NCBI GenBank assembly: GCA_001579985.1
Contig: LRSR01005925.1
Span: forward strand, 1 to 29,409
Length of the DNA stretch: 29,409 nt
Reading direction: 5' to 3'
Origin: Hypsibius dujardini
Taxonomy: Eukaryota; Tardigrada; Eutardigrada; Parachela; Hypsibiidae
In this document: positions 1 to 10,262 of the stretch, in pieces
Layout of the letters: every line of letters begins with the position of its first letter
Position numbering within the stretch: the first letter of the stretch is position 1
Position numbers and translations under genes: made by a program
The notes under the pieces: model-generated
The model's database searches: none
What the model was told of the DNA's origin: nothing
What the model saw: the letters and a program-made list of their open reading frames with translations, nothing else

Positions 1-121
1 CTCAAACGTTTTGCGTAATGTCACACACTAAAATAATCCCTGATTCTAGCAACAGTCCGAGACGGCCATGGAGGTCAGACAAATATGCCATCCAAATCTC
101 GAGCCCATCCTCGACACGTTA

Positions 122-478
122 TTATAAGGCCTGGGGACTTTCAATGGACTGCCTTTTGTCCGTCTTATCGCGGCTATCTTCCGCGGGGGAGCTGTCCAGA
201 TTATATGCAAACCATTCCCCATTCCGCCGCACCAATGAAGCGGAAGAAGAAAGTGCCCTCATCATCTGCTGCAGACTTTCAGTTTGTCCGGTGGTGCCCA
301 CATCAGAGAGGGTACTTTGCAAACTGCCTGAGCCCACAACAGCTTGCAGAAATAAACAGCTGGCCGGGTCGCAGGAATCCCCATAACAGATTCGCAACCT
401 TTTCCGGGGGGAATTTCTTTCAGCGAGCGCTGCAACAATCACACGGTGGTCATAGCTCCAACAGAGGGCGCTGATCAA
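122..478 (-). CDS. Coding-like ORF fragment, unknown protein
   Basis: An open frame of 118 codons runs leftwards and ends at a TAA near 122-124. It looks more like real protein than the overlapping plus-strand frames: it has mixed hydrophobic and polar composition, the segment CYGDSCDP, and near its C-terminus the segment RRNGEWFAYNL. There is no ATG at its right end. It opens just after a possible acceptor (TTGATCAG), so it could be the last exon of a minus-strand gene, or a retro-fragment. I found no convincing upstream exon between 480 and 1456. I do not recognise the family. Confidence 0.3.
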   Translation of the reverse strand: MISALCWSYDHRVIVAALAERNSPRKRLRICYGDSCDPASCLFLQAVVGSGSLQSTLSDVGTTGQTESLQQMMRALSSSASLVRRNGEWFAYNLDSSPAEDSRDKTDKRQSIESPQAL

Positions 479-1456
479 TTTGGAGCGTTATTTACTTCAG
501 TCGCCGAATCACAGCACTATTGCCCGTGTTACCTGCATTTACACTGCTATTAACTAGCGCATGAATCATTTAGTTGATGGTGGTGGTTAAGTAAATAGTT
601 CCGTTCAGCTGTCGATTTGTAAGTTGATTAATACGTTCATTAAGGCAAAGCATGGCAGGCACTGGCACGCAGCAGTCTGTTTCAGATATTCAGTATTCAG
701 CGACCGGACATTAAATGGTTTGAAACCCAGTTGAAAGCTTCATCGATCTAATGAGCCAAAAAGTATGAAACCAACAGGTTTGATTGGTGTTTACCGCATC
801 GGTTTGAAAACCAAGCTGAAACTTTCGACAAGCGATTGTGAAGCTTTAGAAATGTGAACGTTTCCGGCCACTCAATTGTGTGAAGTTTCGAAACAGGTTT
901 CCTGTTTTGTCAGCTAACGGAAGAAACCGGAATACACCGGATATCCGGTGTAATAATTTCAAGATATCGTTCTCAGCTGATGTCGTTGATATGCTTAATT
1001 GAAACAAACAACGTCCCTGAAAGTTAGAAGCAATCGAAATAATACGAAAAGTCGCAGAACAGGATCAAGGAAGTTAACGTCAGGAATTGAGGGATCAAGT
1101 CTGGCACGAGGATGTGTGACCGACATATCGCATGAATTATGCCTTATAACTTGCCCAGCAAAGCAGTCACCCTAGCGACGGTATATATCTGCTTCATGAG
1201 CAACTGGCTAGGGAAAAAAACTTGGAGATGGAATCAGATTACAATCTGTGAATAAATTTTTCGTAAAGCAGTCTCCCTCTTCCCCGGGCTCTGTTGTGGT
1301 CATATTGGATATGTCTGATTTCTTTCACGACCTCTGCATCATATACGGATAACATCATCACCAACACCACACCCATCCAATCAGAAAATGGCAAGAGCTT
1401 ATAGGATCCACCTGTTCAGCTGCAGCATTATCAATCATACCCTGGACTAATTAGCC
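479..1456. other. Intergenic stretch, no gene recognised
   Basis: No coding exon is convincing on either strand. The interval is the likely 5' flank of the SAM-domain gene. An AT-rich TATATA-like motif lies near 1181, too far from the ATG at 1457 to assign as its promoter without transcript data. Confidence 0.4.
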
Positions 1457-2661
1457 ATGACCACAGATATTGATATCAACGTCTTTAAGGAGTTCGCCCG
1501 TTTAGAGGACCCTTACGAATGCGCACGGTACGAGGCCAAACTTAACATTCTCGAACCCTTCAAGAAGCAGGTTTATGTCGGGCGTATCGACCCCCAGAAC
1601 GCGGACCATCCCATTGGACCTAAAGCATCCACTGACATCTGCCTTCGCCAGGCTGAGGCACCCTATGAGCTTCTTCGTCTCGAAAGTCCCACCATGCGAA
1701 AAATGTCAGAACCTGAGCTCGCGAAGGAACAGCAAAATTTATCACAACCGTTAAAGCCGGTGATGTCAACCATGAGAGCTCGCAGTGTCATGGACACGCA
1801 TGGGAAATGGGACGCTTATACCTACCAATATAAACGCAATAAAGCCCTGAAGTCCGATGGGGAAAATTCGTTAGTACCGGAGTGTCTGCATTGGACTGTT
1901 AAGGAAGCGACAGCTTGGCTAATCGAGATCGGGATGGGGAAATATGAGGTTCGACCGTATTTGTCAAGTGACATCATTTGTTTAGTGCAGTTCGATTATA
2001 CTGTAGCTGCTGTATGGCTTGCAGGAAACATTTCTGGCAAATGAGGTGGATGGGTCTCGCCTTTGCAATCTCAATATGAATCGGATGGTCAAGATGGGTG
2101 TTCAAGATTGGGATGACCTAAAGGTATGTAATCCTTAGCTTTTCAGTGAGCGCACGAACAATCTAATGAACGAACAAACGGCCAAAGGAACAACCGAACG
2201 AACAAATACAAACGAACGAACGAACAAACAAATGAACGAACGATCGAATGAACGGACAAACTACCAAAGGAACAACTGAACGAACAAATACGAACGAACG
2301 AACGAACAAACGACCAAAGGAACAACCAAACGAACAGATACGAACGAACGAACGAACAACCAAAAATTGAACCGATTCTGTTTTGTAGTTGATATCGAAA
2401 GAGTTGAAAGTGCTCACGAAAAGACCTTCCAAGTCCTGGTTCTACAGCCGGGAAACCAGCCGTTCACCCATGGACGAAATAGATCTCTACCTTGAATTTA
2501 AACATGTTCACGGGGAACACTCGGAGACAACCAGTTTCGCCCAGTTTCTAGAAGAAAATATCGATACCCTATGGAGTTATCCGGAGAAGACGTTGCGCTA
2601 CCCGGGCATGATTTTTCAGAATAATCATACGAAGAAGATATCAACAACACTTAAGTTTTGA
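1457..2661 (+). CDS. SAM-domain protein, SAMD15-like
   Basis: Three exons (1457-1948, 2025-2123, 2389-2661) join in phase 0 at both introns (76 and 265 bp) to give a 287-residue protein. A sterile alpha motif spans about residues 140-205. It starts at the HWTVKEATAWL motif, continues across intron 1 (GKYEE/TFLANEVDG) and ends with the NRMVKMGVQDWDDLK helix. After the SAM domain comes a tail with LYLEFKHVHGEHS and a SYAQF-like FAQFLEENID helix, as follows the SAM domain in SAMD15 relatives. SAM domains mediate homo- or heterotypic protein binding; no catalytic domain, signal peptide or membrane segment is visible. The N-terminal 140 residues are charged and unrecognised. The start is the first ATG of the frame, in context GCCATGA. 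The exon model is strong because the SAM fold is only complete after splicing. Confidence 0.85.
2146..2360 (+). repeat. GAAC-type tetranucleotide-rich repeat in intron 2
   Basis: The second intron of the SAM-domain gene is mostly GAAC/AACG tetramers. They are arranged in a longer imperfect unit containing CCAAAGGAACAAC, seen about three times. The repeat leaves the minus strand open in two frames, giving artefactual Ser/Phe/Val/Arg-rich ORFs. Confidence 0.85.
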
Positions 2662-3610
2662 ATGCTTAGTTGTTTTCGGCTAGAAGACATTGCCGTACAG
2701 CGTGATACTGTAGTATAAATTAATATTTAATAATCGTTGGGAATACAGTACAGTACTTGTACTGGTACACTGACGTCACGCGTACCAATAACAACTTCCC
2801 GACAATTACGGTACGAGTGCTCTATGTATTAATACCCACATAATTGTGGGCTTGATGTGGTGGTATGTCCAAAGCCCACGGTGTTAGCTCACTGTACAAG
2901 TCCATATTTTGGGTGGTCCATTCTGCCGGTATAACTATGTGACGTAGCTTTCATGCACGTTTCAAACACATTCGGCGGTAATCTGATGTCATCGGTATCT
3001 TGCCCACTCAATGGGATATTTGTCATGATTGTATGCATTCCAGCACCATGCTTTCAGCACAGGCTGGGAATTAACAGCAGATATGGCTGAGACGTAAACA
3101 GTAATTCTTTGGCCGCCCATCGAACAAAATGCATTACAGTAAACAAATTATACGAGTGCCTAAACTATTGTAGATGTGATAAAAACTGGCGGGCTTTTCA
3201 TTCAACCTCGTCAGAAATATCATCAGAATTACTGCCGGAAGGCGCTACAATAGAGTGAAGCGCGGAAAAACAAATGGTCAAAACATTCACACACACGCTT
3301 CCGATAAAAGCACGTTGAACCACCGCAACCGATCATCATTTTCATCATTCGTGTGTACGGTTCTAATGCAAATTTTCTACCCTACTGAGGGCCTTGCAAT
3401 TATTTCATTTTCCGCCACTGTCCAGCCACGGCTAGTCGACCCATCTTACATTTTTGTCCAGCGTCCGTTGTCTCAATTACATTTACGCAATCACAACTCA
3501 CGTGTATCGCCTTTAGTGTCCATCAGTGCATGATAGCAGTTCCTATAGCCAAATACCATAGCCGGGCTTGACACCTCACGTTTCACTCCCCACAACGAGA
3601 AGCTTGCAAA
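2662..3610. other. Intergenic stretch, no gene recognised
   Basis: This is the 3' flank of the SAM-domain gene and 5' flank of the Thr-rich gene. A single TGACGTCA (CRE-like palindrome) is present near 2770, but an isolated 8-mer is weak evidence. The short ORFs have no splice context or family resemblance. Confidence 0.4.
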
Positions 3611-3941
3611 ATGGAGACCGCGTCGATTGTCACCATGTTCCTCCTCAGTTGTCTTATCAGTAAGTCTACATTTCACTTGCAAGTCTAATTTTTATTTTAT
3701 TTTTTATTTTAATTTATTATTATTTTATGTCTGGAAGATATCCCAAAAATTTCATCGTTCGTAAAATAAAACAATTTTTTTGCTGCGTTTTAGGAGCAAC
3801 GGTTTGTCAGTACCCGTACAGAGAAAACAGCTCATTACCATGGTTCAATGTTCGGCTGCCGCTCTTGCGATCTTCGACAAGAGTCACGACGCTAGAGAGT
3901 TCAACCACTACTACAGTCCCTACAACCACACCGAAAGCAAC

Positions 3942-3973
<32 letters not shown>

Positions 3974-4549
3974 CAGAACCTACAACGACTAGCACAACGA
4001 CAGAACGTACAACGACTAGCACAACGACGACGGCGACCTCGGTTCCGGTAACTATTTTGAAACTATTTTCCAAGTATTATTGTCGTGATGAATCACATGT
4101 TTGACAAGGTTTTTTGTAAAGGTAACCACGCCGGAAACGACAACATCTAGTCCTGTGATTATAAGGAAAGATTTAGCTCCATTCACGGAGCTCACAACTA
4201 CTGCGGCACCGAGGAGGATCAAGCCGAAAGTCCGGAAACCGCTGAGGTCCTCGTTTTTGTGGGTTGTCTTCTGCAGCGCGGAGAGAAAGTACGCTGCTCA
4301 GTGCAAAACGGCAGAAGAGTTGAAAAAGCTCCCCGCAACCGGGACAATTTGGTGGTGAGTCTTTGGCTCGTTAAGTCATCAATTCGTTTGTCTGTTGGTC
4401 TGTCTTGTCCGCTTAGCTGTCCCCTTTCTTGACCGCCCACTTTGACTACCGAGTTGAGCCCTGGACCGCAAGTCAGAAGAGGTCATTTGTTTATTCCCAG
4501 GAGCGGATCTCGGTCAGCAGCTCATAGCAATCTCGGAAGAGGAGGTTGA
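3611..4549 (+). CDS. Secreted Thr-rich (mucin-like) protein
   Basis: Four exons are proposed: 3611-3659, 3794-4047, 4122-4354 and 4501-4549 (about 194 residues). Exon 1 encodes a short signal peptide (METASIVTMFLLSCL) with a strong GTAAGT donor. Exon 2 reads on as ATVCQYPYREN and then a Thr-dense stretch with a run of nine ACG codons (3943-3970), TTTEPTTTSTTT and TTTERTTTSTTT. Such regions are typical O-glycosylation targets of secreted mucin-like proteins. Exon 3 continues the Thr-rich frame (VTTPETTTSSP) before a basic, Cys-containing end. The 3' half is ambiguous. An alternative acceptor at 4150 (CATCTAG) opens another frame from 4151 that reads AEVLVFVGCLLQRGEKVRC, which also looks coding and would end at a TAG around 4525-4527. 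Signal peptide and Thr-rich part are solid, the C-terminus is not. Confidence 0.6.
3941..3971 (+). repeat. (ACG)n microsatellite, coding
   Basis: A run of ACG/GAC triplets lies inside the Thr-rich exon, read as poly-Thr in the gene frame. The other plus frame reads poly-Asp and the minus strand poly-Val; both are shadows. Length variation here would change the Thr tract without a frameshift. Confidence 0.9.
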
Positions 4550-5048
4550 TACGGCGTCTTTTTTTTGTATTTTGTAGATATGAATTACTTGGTCTGTTCT
4601 CTTGGTTCCTTTTGTACAAAGTGCACAAGTTCTGCGCACACAAATTATTTCGCTGCCAGATTCGCTGCTGATTCCTCATGACGTGAACACAAATTGCCTC
4701 CGTTCTGAAGCACAGAAAAAACAGATCTCGTAGGTTTAAGGTCAAAATGCTAGCTCCCACCCATACAGTAATAGTACCCCAGAGAATCAGCAAACCAAAA
4801 CGGAAAAGAATTGCGGTGGACTTTACGGTTAAGCATGGTGTTGCACAGAGTTTGCTAATACGCCCTACCGCCTTATCATAGTACTGCAGGCAATACTCGT
4901 CGCTCGTACGACGTTGCAGATGTAAATTACAAGCGAACCATTCGAACAGTCGACGCCAAAAAGGATCTTCAGTTCATCTGTCAGAAAATTGTCGGCGGCT
5001 CACCGGTCGCTTCCTTCCCGTCAGTTCATACCTGAAAAATACTAAACG
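4550..5048. other. Intergenic stretch, no gene recognised
   Basis: This is the 3' flank of the Thr-rich gene and the upstream region of the astacin-like gene. No exon, RNA gene or clear repeat is visible on either strand. Confidence 0.4.
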
Positions 5049-8000
5049 ATGCTGTCACCGCAGAGACTTCGAATTGTGATCCTCCTCCTCCTCCTCCTCC
5101 TCCTGCTAAACATAGCGAGGTTCTCTGAAGCTGGGACAATCAACGCACCCGGAAACGGTTTCACAAGATGGCCCACGAATGTTATTTCCTACAAGTATAT
5201 CGGTGGCAGTAAGTGAACTGCTGCAGCCTATTCCATGAAATCGTTCACTCAAATTAAATGTGCCTATTTATTTTTCGCACTTATGATTACTGTATTGGAT
5301 GATGGTTATCGTTTCCGGCATTACAGGAATAATATCTAAAAAAGCGAGCAATCTTTGCAGTACACTGAGTGTCAGGTCTGTTGATCATATCAATACATAA
5401 GATTGGATAAATGCCTTGTTTTTGGATGGAATCAAAAAACAAACCACCTTTTATATAACGTATTATAATTTGTCTTACAATTTATTAGAAATTTACATTC
5501 TGCTTGGTATGCTCATTACAGTGCAGACTTAAAACTACTTGATGCATTTCCGAAATCAAATTTGCCAGTTGTCTGTCGCTTTAGATGCCGAGGAGAACGA
5601 CCTGATCCAACGGGCCTTCGACGAGATCTCATTCGACACAGGTGGCTGCGTCAACTTCACCGCTCTTCGGCCCGACAGCACACCTAATCAGCCGCATCTG
5701 GTGATTCAGAACGCCCTCCCCAGCCCTGACGTGTCGGACATCTGCCTCACCTTTCCCGGGTACAATGCCCGCCAAGGCATTCGCGGTCAGGCCGCCATCA
5801 TGTTCAGCCAGGCTAGTACGCCACGACCAGGCGCCGGTCCCGCGGCAGGTGCCTGCCTTGACAACCTCCGGGACGCGGTCGCGCTCCTCCTGAACGCCAT
5901 CGGCATCCGGAATGAATATCAACGTAGCGACCGAGACGGTTTTATGATCTTTCCAACGGATGTTAATCGGAACCTCCTGGTCGATCCGAGTCTGCAACGG
6001 TGCGAATTTGTTTGATTTTTAAAACATTTTTTATCAATTGATGTTTGGTTGCAGATACGATTTGTTCGGTGAGGGCCGAAAATATAATGCTTCACAGGCG
6101 GTGAACAGCAATCCGGTGTTTGATAAGGATTCGGTGACGATGGTCACTGGGACGAGATATGCAGGGAGTAGTGTCAGGTCTGTTTTCACAACGGTCAATA
6201 ACGATCAGGTGGGACGACAGTTTCGGCTGAGTTTCGGTGACTGCCAGACCGTGAGAGCGCTCTATAACTGTCAGGGGTGGTACTTGGGACGTCCTGGCGA
6301 AACGGGCTGCCGAAATCGTAAGTCGATAGCGGACAAGCGTAATGGCCGCGAGAACTCTCGCTGGCTGCGAGATTTTGCTGCTGATTTTGTTTTATATAGT
6401 TTTTTTCTTGTGATCTCAGCGTATTCAAATCCATTTGCCATTTCGTTTGACTTGGATGAGCCGGCAACGTTGACACGGACCTTGCAGTGCTTGCCCCCAA
6501 ATACGGCTCTTCCTACGCTGCCATTCGGCGGAATACCGTTAGGTCAATTTCTCGTAAGTCGCGTGTACCGTTATACAATTACAAGGAATTTTTGAAAACG
6601 ACCGTTCATCAATACTTTGTACTTAGAAGTATTTACCGTACTGGAACTGTAGATTTATAACGGCGGCGGCGCTTTCCTTGTTTTTTTTTTACTCGTGCTG
6701 GCATGCGTAATCACCGTCATATTCGCATAACCACTAAAAGGGATTTGAAGTTCTCTTCACCCTTAAGGCTTTCGAACTTCTCGATTATCAAGTTCGAGCC
6801 CTAACGCTCGTCAAACCAATTGAGCGGTTCCACCAATCTAGAACTTTTTTCAAAAAAATTAATACTATTATTTTAATTAATTATCTCATGCCTTTTGGAA
6901 GACTGACGCTATATTGTGTTGCAAAAAACGGCTATCTAACGAGTTTGAATTACGAGACCGTATACAGTTATTTGTTTTGCAACTCATCATACTCTGACTT
7001 CTCCTTTGAAAAAGTCCCATACCAGTTCCTATTTTGTAGGTTGTCGAAAGTAGAAACTGATTCCACAAGAAGCTTTACCGTGTACACGCAGGAATTTCTC
7101 TCTGCAGATAAGAGGATTAACCTTCACGGCAGGAACAACCCCCGTCTTCACTATCGTCCAGGGCTTCACAGGACTCACTGTCCAACCCGTCGCCATCCTC
7201 AGGCCGGTCACCCTTTTTGCCGGCACCGGGGCGGGGGCCAGCACCGTCGTGGGGGCCGGTGAGCCAAGGCCTTGCCCCTCACCCCCAGGGGCCGCCACCT
7301 GCGGCTGGTCCGCGAAATTCACCCTGACCACTCCGCAGACATCCGGTCAGCTGAACCGCCAAATCCAACTGGACATCCAAGTCAACTCAGTATTCCAAGC
7401 CAGCCTCACTCTCACGTTGAACCTCAACTGCGCACCGCAATTTCAATCCATCACCGCCAACGTAGGCTACTCCGCGTCCATGACCAGTCCGGTGACGAAA
7501 ACTGCCGGCACAGGCATCAGGTTCGTCACTGCGAGTACCCTTGCCGCCGCTCCCTACGTTCAAGCTTCGACGTCCCAGCTGCTGACTCCCTTTATGATCA
7601 ACTACAACATGCCGACGGCGTTCGGGGAGTCAGGTGCAGCAGGGGGCACTCCCAAAAAAGTCTTTGTCAATTGCGTCAACGGTGGGACGCGGCTTTTCGG
7701 GGGCACCACCGCTGTCGCCACAGTTTTGGTAAGAGGGAAATTATCTTTGGCTTCTCGACGCTTTAAGGCACGCTTGTTCTGCATTCAGGCGATTGATCCG
7801 GAAGGCGGACCGATCAGTTACTTCGCCTACAGCGGGATTCCGCAGGTGGCTGCGCTGCCGACGGCCGGAGCCGGCCCTGGTCCGGAACTCCACACCGTGA
7901 CAAAAGACGGCGTGGTTTTTATATCCGCTTTTTCACGGACTATCGAGGCGGCCACTCCATCGGGAAGCGATTTGTTCGCGGGCGATGCAGCGTCCAACAT

Positions 8001-8112
8001 CGGGAACGCCCCTCTCGCTCGCGACATGCAAATTGTGGCGGTCGATGCGCAGGGTGCCTCGAGCGTACTACAGGCTCGTTTCTATTTCGACTGCGGCATA
8101 GGAGTGGGATAA
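5049..8112 (+). CDS. Secreted astacin-like protein, zinc site lost
   Basis: Six exons (5049-5208, 5585-5999, 6055-6317, 6420-6553, 7108-7728, 7789-8112) join with matching phases to 638 residues. Residues 1-28 are a signal peptide with a poly-Leu core. The chain then resembles a mature astacin start (RWPTNVISYKYIGG), with no propeptide. Residues 153-164 (ALLLNAIGIRNE) sit where astacins have HExxHxxGxxHE, with exact spacing and a conserved RSDRD after. The three His are Ala153, Asn157 and Asn163, and the catalytic Glu is Leu154. The Met-turn is also lost (FGEGRKYN). The domain closes with the usual GRQFRLSFGD...LYNC motif. Residues 280-638 form a long extension rich in Gly, Ala, Thr and Val; its last part (AIDPEGGPISYFAYSG to YFDCG) resembles a cadherin-like beta-sandwich. 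I infer a non-catalytic extracellular binding or structural protein. Confidence 0.82.
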
Positions 8113-8180
8113 CGCACGGAGAATGTCAGAGTAAATGTGCGGCTTTGGTTGACACGGTTTAACGCAATTTTGTGACAAAT
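8113..8180. other. 3' flank of the astacin-like gene
   Basis: This is a short non-coding stretch between the TAA stop and the TTAA-bounded element. No canonical AATAAA is present in it. Confidence 0.4.
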
Positions 8181-8833
8181 TTAACCCGCTAACGCCCACT
8201 GTCAACCCGCTAGCGTCCAATGTCAACCCGCTAACGCCCAATGTCGTCAAATGACGACGGCACGGCGACCTTCGGATGGGTTGAGTGATTTCGCCAAACT
8301 CAACTGATTTTGATGTGTTAGCTGAAATTTATAGATTATGTTTTTGTCGTTTGTTGCTTGACCAACGTCCGGCAGAAAATTGTCAAACTTAACCATTTTG
8401 TGCCTTTTTTCGACTGAAATAGGTCTTTGAAAGTTGTTAGCCGGCTAAAATTACTAAAAAAACGTTCTTTTGCATTCCTTTAGTTGATAATTTATTAGTC
8501 ATCTCCAAAAATAATTATCTGAGTCGTGTTGCTGACTGGCACGTGGCCAGTGGTCAAAGAAGGTGTCTGATTTTTTGGAAGAAATTAATTGATTGATTGA
8601 TTGACTAGTGTTTTCACGAAATCTGGTGCAGGTCAGTACAAGAAACAGTTTTCATCGGCGGATTTTTGTCTCACCCGACGGTGGACAGTAGTCAGCTGAA
8701 AAAATACGAGTTTCCTTGAGTCGCCTAAAAATTGCAATTTACTTGTTTTCTTAATTGTATGGAACTAAGCAAGGAAAATATGCGTTTGGCATTTAAATCG
8801 GGTCCGATTTGGTACCGGGCGTTAATGGGTTAA
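8181..8833. mobile_element. TTAA-flanked non-autonomous element (piggyBac-like)
   Basis: The 653-bp interval begins TTAACCCGCTAACGCCC and ends with the inverted counterpart (reverse complement TTAACCCATTAACGCCC), 15 of 17 positions matching. TTAA at each outer edge plus CCC/GGG termini is the signature of piggyBac-superfamily insertions. No transposase frame is present, so this would be a MITE. Just inside the left end are three 21-bp direct repeats. Assignment rests on ends only. Confidence 0.55.
8183..8245 (+). repeat. Three 21-bp tandem repeats
   Basis: The unit AACCCGCTAACGCCCAATGTC occurs three times head to tail with a few substitutions (GCTAGCGTCC in the middle copy). It repeats the terminal sequence of the TTAA-flanked element, so it is probably sub-terminal repeat structure of that element. 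Confidence 0.85.
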
Positions 8834-9090
8834 GATGAGCATTTTGTTGAAAAAATTCACTTTCCGCATCAAAAACACGTTCTGCTGCATACTTTTGCGA
8901 GCCCATCAATGAACTTGCCACGAAGTAATCGGAAATTATGTTATGGATGGTCGCTTTTGAGGAAGTTTTTTTATTGAAAGCCGGAGATAAAGAAAGGATT
9001 CACAAAATATTTTTTTGTCAAGCATGCCAGTTACAATATACAAAGTTGGAAATCAATGCGGAGGTTCGTATGATAAAAACTGTCTTAGGT

Positions 9091-10045
9091 TTAATAATCG
9101 CCGAAACCACCACCACCACCAAAACCACCCCCACCGAACGTATCCGTCACACTAATACTGTCCATAATGCCACCTCCTCCTCCGAAGCCGCCACCACCAA
9201 TTGAATCCGTGACGCTGAAGCTGTCCATGATACCACCGCCACCTCCGAAACCTCCGAAACCTCATCCGAAACCCCCGAAACCACCACCGAGCCCGCCAAA
9301 TCCACCGCCACCGAAAGTATCTGTCACACTCATACTGTCAAAAACACCCCCACCACCACCACCGAAACCCCCAAGACCTCCTCCGAGTCCTCCGAAACCT
9401 CCTCCGAAACCACCGAAACCTCCTCCGAAACCACCGAGCCCACCTCCGCCGAAGCCTCCGAATCTGCCAAACTGACGCCTTTTGCGGTGCTTTCCACTCT
9501 CCCCACGCAGGGCTTGCGTTCTATGGGTCTTTTGGATGACCACGGAATCTTTGTTGATGGCGACGGTTACGTTTTTTGGCTTACGGATGATGAAGGCGGG
9601 CTTGTTAAGAAGACTCATTAAATCGAGCGATCCAGGAAGGGATGTGGTGTTGCTCGTGTTACTGAAGACCATTGCGTTTGTGACGGTGGCTGTAAGGTTG
9701 ACGTTCTCCTCCGTGACAGTGGCGTTGGGTGCACCCGTAGTGAATCGCATCGCTGTCGTCGAGGTCTCCGTAAAGGGTAAAAGTGTGACTTCGACGTGAT
9801 TCGGGTGTTGAGTGGTGTTAGAGGCCACGTCCTGGAGCTCTGAAGCGGCTACAAGAAACACGTCATCTGTATTTTCTGTTCACCATATCGTCCTCTACAT
9901 TACAGCGACTTTTAACTTTCAAGTGATTTGTTAAAGATGGCCGATATTTTTGTCCAGCAAATAACAGTGCCTTTTTACCTGCTAGGACAAGGAGCCACCA
10001 AAGAGCCGGAATCGTCGACATGAGCATCATTTTAGCGAAGACCAT
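9091..10045 (-). CDS. Secreted Gly-rich repeat protein with in-frame TGA
   Basis: Two exons (10045-9979 and 9866-9091, intron 111 bp, phase 1) give 280 codons. Exon 1 is a signal peptide (MVFAKMMLMSTIPALWWLLV). A Thr/Asn-rich region with several N-x-T/S sequons follows, then the dibasic motif KHRKRR, a likely furin-type cleavage site, and then a Gly/Phe-rich repeat domain (GGFGGF, GGLGGG). Within this a SVTD-containing unit recurs three times: VFDSMSVTDTF, IMDSFSVTDSI, IMDSISVTDTF. A TGA at 9264-9262 interrupts the frame at codon 224, but the same repeat register continues for 56 further codons to FGDY and TAA at 9093-9091. The protein is either truncated to 223 residues, read through, or affected by a point mutation or sequencing error (GGA to TGA). 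A role in extracellular matrix, cuticle or silk-like material is inference from composition. Confidence 0.7.
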
Positions 10046-10262
10046 GACTTGGTCGCGCGGTAAAGAGATTTTATGACACGCTTTAACAGTACAGAGAGTG
10101 ATAAGAAATGTTCGAATTTCCGAAAGTGAAAGTGCTCTGTGATGTTGTGCTCTGTGAGTGCTCTGTGATGATGTGCTCTGTGAGTGCTCTGTGAGTAAGA
10201 CAGAAACGAAAGTGAAAGTGATTACTGGCAGTCACTATAATAGAAGCGTGCTGCATTGGTGA
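10046..10262. other. Promoter-side flank of the Gly-rich gene with a short repeat
   Basis: This is the upstream region of the minus-strand Gly-rich gene. It holds a GTGCTCTGTGA repeat (10130-10196), about five copies of a 10-12 bp unit with variable spacing. No gene is seen. Confidence 0.5.
10130..10196 (+). repeat. TGCTCTGTGA short tandem repeat
   Basis: The decamer TGCTCTGTGA occurs five times in 67 bp, separated by short spacers (TGT, GTGA, TGAT). It lies roughly 85-150 bp upstream of the start codon of the Gly-rich gene, so it could hold regulatory sites, though no factor is recognised. Confidence 0.8.

Noticed and set aside
2143-2432. Ser/Phe/Val/Arg-rich minus-strand ORFs
   Set aside because: They are translations of the GAAC repeat inside intron 2 of the SAM-domain gene.
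2768-2778. CRE-like TGACGTCA palindrome
   Set aside because: It is a single 8-mer in a 950-bp gap with no neighbouring promoter evidence.
3807-4073. Poly-Asp and poly-Val ORFs over the ACG run
   Set aside because: They are other frames of the Thr-rich exon; only the Thr frame links to a signal-peptide exon by good splice sites.
9167-9475. Pro-rich plus-strand ORF (PPPPKPP)
   Set aside because: It is the antisense of the Gly-rich repeat exon, which has a signal-peptide exon and consistent splicing on the minus strand.
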